From Desulfobacteraceae bacterium (GTDB lineage: Bacteria; Desulfobacterota; Desulfobacteria; Desulfobacterales; Desulfosalsimonadaceae), in NCBI GenBank assembly GCA_011390465.1, contig JAABSH010000005.1, positions 1 through 64,000 on the forward strand: DNA of 64,000 nt. The letters run 5' to 3'. Position 1 is the first letter of the stretch. The number at the start of each line of letters is the position of its first letter. The notes beneath the pieces were generated by a model that worked only from the letters and a program-made list of their open reading frames with translations, ran no database searches and was not told the origin of the DNA. A program made the translations under genes and the position numbers. Positions 33,851 to 41,238 of the stretch are shown piece by piece.

Positions 33851-35104
33851 ATGACCGTTGCTCCTCAGGCATCATTGAAAATCGCGCTTTTAAGCTACCG
33901 CAGCAATCCCCACTGCGGCGGTCAGGGGGTGTATGTCAAAAGCCTGAGCCGGGCCCTGACCGATCTCGACCACCGGGTGGATGTTATTTCCGGGCCGCCC
34001 TACCCAATGCTGGATCCGGACGTCCGGCTGATCCGCCTGCCCAGTCTGGATCTTTATAATGCGAATGATTTATTCCGCATCCCCAAAATATGGGAGTTAA
34101 AGGATCCGGTGAATCTGATGGAATGGCTGGGCATCTCCACCATGGGATTTTCAGAGCCCCTCAGTTTTGGCATGCGCGTCTGGAATTATCTGAAAACCCG
34201 GGTTCATCAATATGACATCATCCATGACAACCAGAGCCTTTCCTACGGTCTGTGGGCAATTAAAAGAAAACTGCCCACCATTGCCACCATTCACCATCCC
34301 ATTACCGTGGATCTGGATATTGCGCTGAAATCCGAACCCGTCACATGGAAAAAACTCAAACACCTCAGGTGGTATTCATTTCTGCTGATGCAGAAAATCG
34401 TTACCCGCACCCTGCCGCACATCATCACCGTGTCCACCTGCGCCCAAAAAGACATCAGCCACCGGTTCCGCATTCCGGAAGACCGGTTTACCATCATTCC
34501 CAACGGCATCAACACCAATCTTTTTTATCCGAAACCGGACATTGAACGGGTGAAAAACCGCATTATTGTGACAAACAGCGCGGATACCCCGCTCAAAGGA
34601 CTGTATTATCTGCTGCTGGCGGTGGCCGAACTTGCCCGGGACATGGATATCCGACTGATTGTGGTGGGAACGCCCAAAAAAAACGGGCGGATTCTCCGGC
34701 TGGTGGAAAAACTGGGGATTCAAGGGGTGGTAAAATTTACCGGCCGGATCACGGATGAAGAATTTGTCCGGCAATACGCCAAAGCAACAGTTGCCGTGAT
34801 TCCTTCTGTTTACGAGGGATTCGGCCTGCCTGCCGGAGAGGCCATGGCGTGCGGTGTACCGGTGATTTCCACCACCGGCGGAGCCCTGCCGGAAGTGGTG
34901 GGCGATGCCGGAATTCTGGTGCCGCCGGCAGATCCGACCGCGCTGGCGGATGCCATCCGGAAAGTCCTGACCGAGCCTGCGCTGGCAAAAAAGCTCAGCA
35001 CGGCCGGTTATCAGCGGGTGCAAAACCATCTGACCTGGCAGGCAGCGGCCCAGAAAACCGTTGATGCCTATAAAAGAGTGATAAATGATTACCGTAAAAT
35101 TTAA
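33851..35104 (+). CDS. Glycosyltransferase family 4-like enzyme
   Basis: A 417-residue GT-B protein without membrane segments. The N-terminal part has the GT4 start IALLSYRSNPHCGGQGVYVKSL, and the C-terminal part has the donor-site pattern VIPSVYEGFGLPAGEAMACG, with E and G contacts to the sugar nucleotide, and GILVPPADPTALA. It transfers a sugar to a cell-envelope or metabolite acceptor, unknown here. The ATG at 33851 is preferred over an earlier TTG. It overlaps the following methyltransferase gene by 20 bases, so they are translationally coupled. Confidence 0.88.
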   Translation: MTVAPQASLKIALLSYRSNPHCGGQGVYVKSLSRALTDLDHRVDVISGPPYPMLDPDVRLIRLPSLDLYNANDLFRIPKIWELKDPVNLMEWLGISTMGFSEPLSFGMRVWNYLKTRVHQYDIIHDNQSLSYGLWAIKRKLPTIATIHHPITVDLDIALKSEPVTWKKLKHLRWYSFLLMQKIVTRTLPHIITVSTCAQKDISHRFRIPEDRFTIIPNGINTNLFYPKPDIERVKNRIIVTNSADTPLKGLYYLLLAVAELARDMDIRLIVVGTPKKNGRILRLVEKLGIQGVVKFTGRITDEEFVRQYAKATVAVIPSVYEGFGLPAGEAMACGVPVISTTGGALPEVVGDAGILVPPADPTALADAIRKVLTEPALAKKLSTAGYQRVQNHLTWQAAAQKTVDAYKRVINDYRKI

Positions 35105-35792
35105 CCGGCTGAACATCCGGCCGGAAGAAAAAATTCTGGATATCGGATGCGGCTCCGGCCGGCATACGGGCGAAGCATCCCGATACAAAAACGCCTTTGT
35201 GATCGGCGCGGACAGAAACACCCGCGATCTTATTGACTGCCGGAACCGGGTCAATTTTATCCGAAACTGCGGCGAGCACGGCGGGGGACAGACCCTTAAC
35301 TGCGCGGCCGACATCACGGCCCTGCCCTTTGACGCCGCGAGTTTTGACCATGTGATCTGCTCTGAAGTGATGGAACATATTCCGGATGACGCGCTTGCGG
35401 CCCGGGAACTGGTCCGGGTGCTCAAACCCGGCGGCAATCTGGTGGTGAGCGTGCCCCGCTGGTTTCCGGAAAAAATCTGCTGGAAACTGTCAACCTCTTA
35501 CTACAATGCCAATGGCGGGCATGTCCGGATTTACACAAAAAAAAAGATTGCCGCGCTTTTTGAAAACCAGGGGCTTTTAACCCGGGGAAGCCACTATGCG
35601 CACAGTCTGCACGCGCCTTACTGGTGGCTCAAATGCCTGGTGGGTCCGGAGCGGGAAGATTCCCTGCCGGTCAACCTGTATCACCGGCTCCTGAGTTGGG
35701 ATATTATGGAAAAACCCAAAATCACCCGGCAGGTGGATCGATTTTTCAACCCGATTCTCGGTAAAAGCCTGGTGCTGTATTTCAAAAAATAA
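35085..35792 (+). CDS. Class I SAM-dependent methyltransferase
   Basis: A 235-residue protein of the Methyltransf_11 type: the SAM motif ILDIGCGSGRHTGEA at about 18-32, the acidic end of strand 2 in GADRN, the D-A motif ADITALPFDAASFDHVIC and the ELVRVLKPGGNLVVSVP strand. It overlaps the glycosyltransferase gene by 20 bases (ATG at 35085), so both probably modify the same molecule. Acceptor unknown. Confidence 0.88.
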   Translation: MITVKFNRLNIRPEEKILDIGCGSGRHTGEASRYKNAFVIGADRNTRDLIDCRNRVNFIRNCGEHGGGQTLNCAADITALPFDAASFDHVICSEVMEHIPDDALAARELVRVLKPGGNLVVSVPRWFPEKICWKLSTSYYNANGGHVRIYTKKKIAALFENQGLLTRGSHYAHSLHAPYWWLKCLVGPEREDSLPVNLYHRLLSWDIMEKPKITRQVDRFFNPILGKSLVLYFKK

Positions 35793-35895
35793 AGATCCTG
35801 GCCCTCAGAACCCGGCCTTGGCTTGTCCCTAAAAGAGGCTTGTTTAGCTCAAGCCGAAAAGTTAAAAATGCCTAAAATTTGCGCTGAATTTTTTT

Positions 35896-35924
35896 TCTCT
35901 GCGCCTCTGCGCCTCTGCGGGAGA
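35896..35924. repeat. GCGCCTCTGC tandem unit (dispersed repeat)
   Basis: Between the methyltransferase and metF, two direct copies of CTCTGCGC plus GGGAGA form a unit like that at 17151-17186. No gene is seen in 35793-36011. Confidence 0.5.
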
Positions 35925-36011
35925 CAATATTTTTTTTAAATGCCGTTATTTGGAAGGCTTTCTCTGTGAACTCGGTGTCCTCCGTAGTTATAACCAAAAT
36001 TGATATTACAC

Positions 36012-36896
36012 TTACAACCCGGCCGCTGCCATAATATCCACCACTTTTTCCTCCTTGCCAATGGCCATAATGTGAACGCCGTCACAGATTTTTTCCTCTT
36101 TGATCTGACGGATCATACGGCCGGCGATTTCAATGCCTTTGGCAAGGGCACCGCCCTTGGGCGCGGACGCCATTTCATCGATAAGCGACTGGGGCACGGT
36201 GACACCGGCCACATTTTTATTCATAAACCGGGCCATGGGGGCGGACGTGAGCAGAATCACGCCGGCCAGAATTTTCACCGGAAACTGGCGCGCGTATTCC
36301 ATGAATTTCCTGAAATTGTCCATATCATAGACGGCCTGGGTCTGGATAAATTCCGCGCCGGCTTCCAGTTTTTTCTCGAATTTGATCAGCTGGGGCTCAA
36401 TGGGATTGGCTTCAGGGGTTACAATGGCACCGGCACAGAACCGCACCCCGCCGTCGAGTTCATTGCCGGCCATGTCTTTTCCACGTTCCATGGTCCGGAT
36501 GGCTGCCACGAGCTGGCTGGAATCCAGATCAAACACGGGTTTTGCCTCTTTGTGATCCCCGAGCATCACAGAGTCTCCGGTCAGGCACAGCACATTATGA
36601 ACCCCGCGGCTGGCGGCAAACAAGAGATCCGCCTGCAGGGCCAGCCGGTTGCGGTCCCTACAGGTCATCTGCAAAATGGGCTCTCCGCCCATTTCCTTCA
36701 CCAGAATCGCACCCCCCAGGGACGGATACCGCATGACCGAACTCTGGTGATCGGTCACATTCATGGCATCCACTTTGTCCTTGAGCAGTTCGATATGATG
36801 CTTCATGGTGTCCAGGTTGGTGCCTTTGGTCGGCGCAGCCTCACAGGTGACAACAAATTTGCCTGAATCCAGGGCCTTTTTAAATACAGAGGGCAT
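36012..36896 (-). CDS. metF: Methylenetetrahydrofolate reductase (MetF)
   Basis: A 294-residue FAD enzyme of the MetF barrel family. The catalytic Glu sits in VVTCEAAPTKG (E19) and the flavin-contact motif is CLTGDS near 103-108; QTQAVYDMDNF is a family strand. It reduces methylene- to methyl-tetrahydrofolate in the methyl branch of the Wood-Ljungdahl pathway. It lacks the NADH-binding specifics of long eukaryotic enzymes and is the size of the bacterial subunit that works with MetV. It is 53 bp downstream of metV in the same transcription unit. Confidence 0.93.
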   Translation of the reverse strand: MPSVFKKALDSGKFVVTCEAAPTKGTNLDTMKHHIELLKDKVDAMNVTDHQSSVMRYPSLGGAILVKEMGGEPILQMTCRDRNRLALQADLLFAASRGVHNVLCLTGDSVMLGDHKEAKPVFDLDSSQLVAAIRTMERGKDMAGNELDGGVRFCAGAIVTPEANPIEPQLIKFEKKLEAGAEFIQTQAVYDMDNFRKFMEYARQFPVKILAGVILLTSAPMARFMNKNVAGVTVPQSLIDEMASAPKGGALAKGIEIAGRMIRQIKEEKICDGVHIMAIGKEEKVVDIMAAAGL

Positions 36897-36949
36897 GTAT
36901 TTTTCCTTTCTCGGAAATTATGATTTTGACGGCTTCGGTTGCGCTGGGT

Positions 36950-37603
36950 TTATTCAGCCGGAAGCCTGAACTTCCCCGGACTGGGTTCGCCCAGATGATT
37001 TCTGGGTTTCTGGTATTTTCGCATGGAATCCAGCCGTCCCAGATCTTTCAGACGGTTATAAATGGCGGTCCAGGCGCAGTCCTTATCCGGGTCGATTTCG
37101 CATTTACCATTATTGGTGCCCCCGCACGGGCCGTTTACCAGCCCTTTATGGCATGCGGTCACCGGGCAGATACCACCGGTCTCACCAATAATGCAGGTGC
37201 CGCACTGCTTGCACACTTCGTCGAAATGCCCGGCCCCGGTTTCCTTGCCGATAAAAAGGGTGTTAAGGGCCGGAATCACGGTCTTTTTGATTTGCCGGGC
37301 AATGGTCTGGACACCATAGGCACAGGTCATGATCAAAAGGGCGTCCGCCTGCCGGATCTGGCTGTCAATGCCTGCCAGGATTTCACCGGTCAGGTTGTCG
37401 CAGGCCACCGGCACCACGGTCGTGCCGGTGACCACTTTTCCGGCCTCCGAGAGCTGCGTTTTCATGGCGGCCACTTCCGGCGCGCCCCCGGTTCGCGTAA
37501 GGGTCACACAGGTGCCGCAGCCGACAATGAACACCCTGTCCAGCCCGTTTAAAAGTCTTTCAATTTCTTCTGCTGGTTTCAGCTGGGTAATGGACCGGAT
37601 CAT
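36950..37603 (-). CDS. metV: Zinc-binding MetV subunit of methylenetetrahydrofolate reductase
   Basis: A 217-residue protein of the MetV family (methylene-THF reductase C-terminal domain). It has an N-terminal CGTC pair, the pattern CKQCGTCIIGETGGICPVT and NGPCGGT..GKCEIDPDKDCAW, rich in Cys for zinc or Fe-S. In acetogens MetV pairs with MetF and is needed for activity. Its start overlaps the end of the NuoF-like gene by 4 bases. It therefore links the flavin reductase to the NADH-oxidising subunits here. Confidence 0.92.
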   Translation of the reverse strand: MIRSITQLKPAEEIERLLNGLDRVFIVGCGTCVTLTRTGGAPEVAAMKTQLSEAGKVVTGTTVVPVACDNLTGEILAGIDSQIRQADALLIMTCAYGVQTIARQIKKTVIPALNTLFIGKETGAGHFDEVCKQCGTCIIGETGGICPVTACHKGLVNGPCGGTNNGKCEIDPDKDCAWTAIYNRLKDLGRLDSMRKYQKPRNHLGEPSPGKFRLPAE

Positions 37604-40600
37604 AGTTTATTCTCCTCTTTTTCTAAATCGCAGCGAAGGCAGCGCCGGGCCTCTAGCTGCGCCTCCGCCGCCGTAAAACCCCTTTCCACTTCCCGAAAAT
37701 CCCTGATTCGATCTTCAGGGTTTTCCATTTCAACCTTTACCCGCGGTTTTGCCTCGGTGGATTCTTCTTCCAGGGCAAGACCGGTTTTCTGTTCAAGGGG
37801 GGACTTTTCATCCGGAATCTGAATTCGCGTGGCGTCTCCGGACAGATATTTGTCAATGGCAAGCGCGGCCCGCCGTCCGGAAGCAATGGCCCGGATGACA
37901 AATGTGGGGCCCGTGGTAAAGTCGCCGCCGGCAAACACCCCCGGCACGTTGGTGGACAAGGTATTTTCATCCACTTTCAGGCTCCCCCACAGGGCCCGCT
38001 CCAGCTGGGTATCTTCGGGCAGAAAGGACATATCCGGTGCCTGACCGATGGAAATAATAATATTGTCCGCGTCCACATGATGGGTGTCGTTAAGATCACA
38101 GGCCGGATTAAACCGTCCCTCCTGATCAAACACATTGAGGCATTTTGAAAACCGCATGCCGCTGATTTTTCCATTTTTTTGAAATATCTCTTCCGGGGAC
38201 CAGGACGGGTTCAGCACTACCCCCTCTTCCACCGCCTCGTCCACGTCTTTTTCCCAGGCCGGCATCTCATCCCGGCTTTCCAGGCAATAGAGCTGGACAT
38301 CTTCGGAACCGGCCCGCAAGGCGGTTCTTGCCACATCCATGGCCACATTGCCGCCGCCGATCACAAGGGTTTTTCCGGACAGGGAAAAATCCGATCCGGT
38401 CCGGATATCGTGCAAAAATTTTAATCCGTAATACAGCCCTGCCGCGGTTTCATCTTCTCCGGGAATGCCGATATGTTTGCTGGCCTGGGCGCCGGAGGCA
38501 AGAAATACGGCACTGAACCCTTCATTCATGAGATCATTTAACGTGTGGCGGGCATCAATGGGGGAATTGTAACGAATTTCCACCCCGGCATTCTGAATAT
38601 AGGCGATTTCCTCTTCTATCACCTGCCGCGGCAGCCGGAACTCCGGCAGTGCAATGCCCAGCATGCCGCCGGCCACGGGCTGGGCTTCAAACACCGTGGC
38701 TTTATACCCCATCTGGGCAAGATAATAGGCGCACGTCAGTCCGGCCGGGCCGGCGCCCACAACCGCGACCTGCTCCGCCCGGGTCACGGGAAACGGCTCT
38801 CTTTCCGGACCGATATTGTCAAAATACCAGTCCGCGGCAAAGCGTTTGATGGCCCGGATGGCCACGGGATCATCCAGTTCGCCCCGGCGGCATTTGTATT
38901 CACAGGGATGAATGCATACCCGGCCGCATACAGCGGGAAAGGGATTGCGTTCCCGGATGATTTCCACGGCCGCTTTATAATTGCCGTTTGCCACGGCCGC
39001 CACATAATTGGGAACATCAATGCCTGCCGGGCAGGCGTGCTGGCAGGCGGAAATCACCATGGTGTCGCAAACAGCCCCGGCGCAGCGGTGTTCATGAATA
39101 TGGTCCAGGTATTCTTTTTCAAAATATTTCAGCGTGGACAGCGCGGGCTTGGGGCAGGCCTGGCCCAGTCCGCACAAGGACGCTTCGGTCAATGTTTCAC
39201 CAAGGGATTTCAATGTATCAATGTCTTCGATTTTTCCTCTTCCCTGGGTAATTCGGGTCAGAATTTCCAGCATCTGGGTGGTGCCCAGGCGGCATGGCGC
39301 GCATTTGCCGCAGGATTCGGACTGGGTAAAGCTCAAGAAAAACCGGGCGATTTCCACCATGCAGTTGTTTTCATCCAACACCACCATGCCGCCTGAGCCC
39401 ATGATCGCGCCAATCCGCTGAATGGTGTCATAATCGATGGGCAGATTCATGAACTGCGAAGGCACACACCCGCCGGCAGGACCGCCCATCTGAACCGCCT
39501 TGAACTTCCGGCCCTTGGGAATACCGCCGCCGATGTCAAACACCACATCTTTGATGGTAACGCCGATGGGCACCTCTACAAGACCGGTATTATTGACCTT
39601 GCCGGCCAGGGAAAATATCTTGGTGCCTTTGCTATGTTCCGTGCCCACCTCTCCGTACCATTCGGACCCGTTTTTAATAATCAGGGGTATATTGGCCAGG
39701 GTTTCCACATTATTGATGTTGGTGGGCTTGCTGTCCAGGCCAGCCTGGGCCGGAAACGGCGGCCGGGGCCGGGGCATGCCGCGCCGGCCTTCGATGGAGG
39801 CCATAAGCGCGGTTTCTTCTCCGCAGACAAACGCGCCCGCCCCCATTTTCAAAGACAAATTAAAATTAAATCCCGTGCCCAGAATGTTTTCGCCGGTAAG
39901 CCCCAGCTCTTCAGTCTGGGCAATGGCAAGATTCAGGTGTTCAACAGCAATGGGATATTCCTCGCGCACATAGATGATACCGTATTCCGCGCCCATGGCA
40001 TAAGCCCCGAGGATCATCCCCTCAATCACGGCATGGGGGTCGCCTTCCAGAATGGCCCGGTCCATGAAAGCCCCGGGATCGCCTTCGTCCGCGTTGCAGA
40101 TAATATATTTGGGAGTGGCCGCCGACTGCCGGGCAAATCCCCATTTCAATCCGGTGGGAAACCCGGCCCCGCCCCTTCCCCTTAGTTTTGCGGCTTTTAC
40201 CTCCTCAATCACCGCCTCCGGGGTCATGTGGGACAAGGCTTTTACCAGCGCGGCATACCCGCCCGCGGCCAGATAATGCGCAATCCTGGTGGGATCAATC
40301 CGGCCGCAGTTGGCCAGCACCCGCCGTTCCTGCCGCATGTAAAACGGAATCTGATCCCGATAGTAGACGGGTTTGCCGGTTTTGGGATCATGATATGCCA
40401 GCCGGTCGATGAGCTGGTTCTGTTTCAGGGTCTGATCCACAATTTCCGCAGCATCATTCGGGTCCACTTCCTGATACTGCACGCCGGACGGCGCGATGGC
40501 AATAACCGGCGCTTTTGCGCAGAATCCGTGGCACCCGGTGGAACGGACTTCCACCACATCCGTCAACCCCTGTTTTCGGACCTCGCTGATAATGGCGTCT

Positions 40601-40731
40601 TTCACCTGCTCCGCGCCATAGGCCCGGCAACCGGTCATGCAAACATGAACTTCTGTTTTTCCTTTATGGGTGTCAGCAAGAATTTTGTTCCGAAACCATT
40701 CCAGCTGGCCGATGGAGGTTAGTTTATTCAT
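37600..40731 (-). CDS. NuoF-like NADH-oxidising subunit fused to a GltD-type FAD/NAD(P) module
   Basis: A 1043-residue fusion. Residues 25-100 form a thioredoxin-like [2Fe-2S] domain (C31, C35, C67, C71). Residues 140-545 match NuoF/HydB: FMN loop GRGGAGFPTG at 185-194, NADH-region NADEGDPGAF at 213-222, CGEETALMASIEG and the [4Fe-4S] ligands C474, C477, C480, C520. Residues 555-1000 resemble the glutamate synthase small subunit: Cys set CQHACPAG and CGRVCIHPCEYKC, FAD loop GAGPAG near 659 and NAD(P) loop GGGNVAM near 770. It can bind two pyridine nucleotides and several clusters, as expected of an electron-confurcating or -bifurcating hub; this is inference. Confidence 0.9.
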   Translation of the reverse strand: MNKLTSIGQLEWFRNKILADTHKGKTEVHVCMTGCRAYGAEQVKDAIISEVRKQGLTDVVEVRSTGCHGFCAKAPVIAIAPSGVQYQEVDPNDAAEIVDQTLKQNQLIDRLAYHDPKTGKPVYYRDQIPFYMRQERRVLANCGRIDPTRIAHYLAAGGYAALVKALSHMTPEAVIEEVKAAKLRGRGGAGFPTGLKWGFARQSAATPKYIICNADEGDPGAFMDRAILEGDPHAVIEGMILGAYAMGAEYGIIYVREEYPIAVEHLNLAIAQTEELGLTGENILGTGFNFNLSLKMGAGAFVCGEETALMASIEGRRGMPRPRPPFPAQAGLDSKPTNINNVETLANIPLIIKNGSEWYGEVGTEHSKGTKIFSLAGKVNNTGLVEVPIGVTIKDVVFDIGGGIPKGRKFKAVQMGGPAGGCVPSQFMNLPIDYDTIQRIGAIMGSGGMVVLDENNCMVEIARFFLSFTQSESCGKCAPCRLGTTQMLEILTRITQGRGKIEDIDTLKSLGETLTEASLCGLGQACPKPALSTLKYFEKEYLDHIHEHRCAGAVCDTMVISACQHACPAGIDVPNYVAAVANGNYKAAVEIIRERNPFPAVCGRVCIHPCEYKCRRGELDDPVAIRAIKRFAADWYFDNIGPEREPFPVTRAEQVAVVGAGPAGLTCAYYLAQMGYKATVFEAQPVAGGMLGIALPEFRLPRQVIEEEIAYIQNAGVEIRYNSPIDARHTLNDLMNEGFSAVFLASGAQASKHIGIPGEDETAAGLYYGLKFLHDIRTGSDFSLSGKTLVIGGGNVAMDVARTALRAGSEDVQLYCLESRDEMPAWEKDVDEAVEEGVVLNPSWSPEEIFQKNGKISGMRFSKCLNVFDQEGRFNPACDLNDTHHVDADNIIISIGQAPDMSFLPEDTQLERALWGSLKVDENTLSTNVPGVFAGGDFTTGPTFVIRAIASGRRAALAIDKYLSGDATRIQIPDEKSPLEQKTGLALEEESTEAKPRVKVEMENPEDRIRDFREVERGFTAAEAQLEARRCLRCDLEKEENKL

Positions 40732-41222
40732 GCCGATCCATCATCCTCCTTGTTTTTGCTGTATTGCCCCAATACACTGGAAACTTTGGTCGGGTTCAGT
40801 CTGCCGTAATAATCCCGGTTGACCATCATGGTGGGTGCCAGAAAACAGGCCCCCAGGCACGCGACGGTTTCAAGGGTGAACTGATAGTCTTCGCTGGTCT
40901 CCCCTTCTTCCAGATGCAGCTCTTTTTTTACATGCCGCAAAATGCTGCGGCTGCCTTTCACATGGCAGGCCGTTCCCCGGCACACCTTCAACACACAGCG
41001 GCCCTTTGGTTTTAAGGAAAAACCGGAATAAAAGGTCACCACTCCCTGGACTTCGGCAGCAGACATATTGAGCGCTTCCGCAATGGGTTCGATGGATTCC
41101 GGCGGAATATATCCGTATGTCTCCTGGACTTCCTGAAGCAACGGAATCAGACTCCATTTCCGGTGCCGGTGGGTTTCAATAATTTCATCCAACCTATGCC
41201 AGTCAATGGGTTTGGGATTCAT
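40728..41222 (-). CDS. NuoE-like [2Fe-2S] subunit
   Basis: A 164-residue protein of the NuoE/HydC/thioredoxin-like ferredoxin family. The four cluster ligands are C81 and C86 (KVCRGTAC) and C122 and C126 (ACLGACF). It forms a heterodimer with NuoF in NADH-oxidising complexes. Its stop overlaps the NuoF-like start by 4 bases (ATGA), so the pair is translationally coupled. It lies 16 bp after the NuoG-like gene. Confidence 0.93.
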   Translation of the reverse strand: MNPKPIDWHRLDEIIETHRHRKWSLIPLLQEVQETYGYIPPESIEPIAEALNMSAAEVQGVVTFYSGFSLKPKGRCVLKVCRGTACHVKGSRSILRHVKKELHLEEGETSEDYQFTLETVACLGACFLAPTMMVNRDYYGRLNPTKVSSVLGQYSKNKEDDGSA

Positions 41223-41238
41223 GAACGCGCCGCTCCTT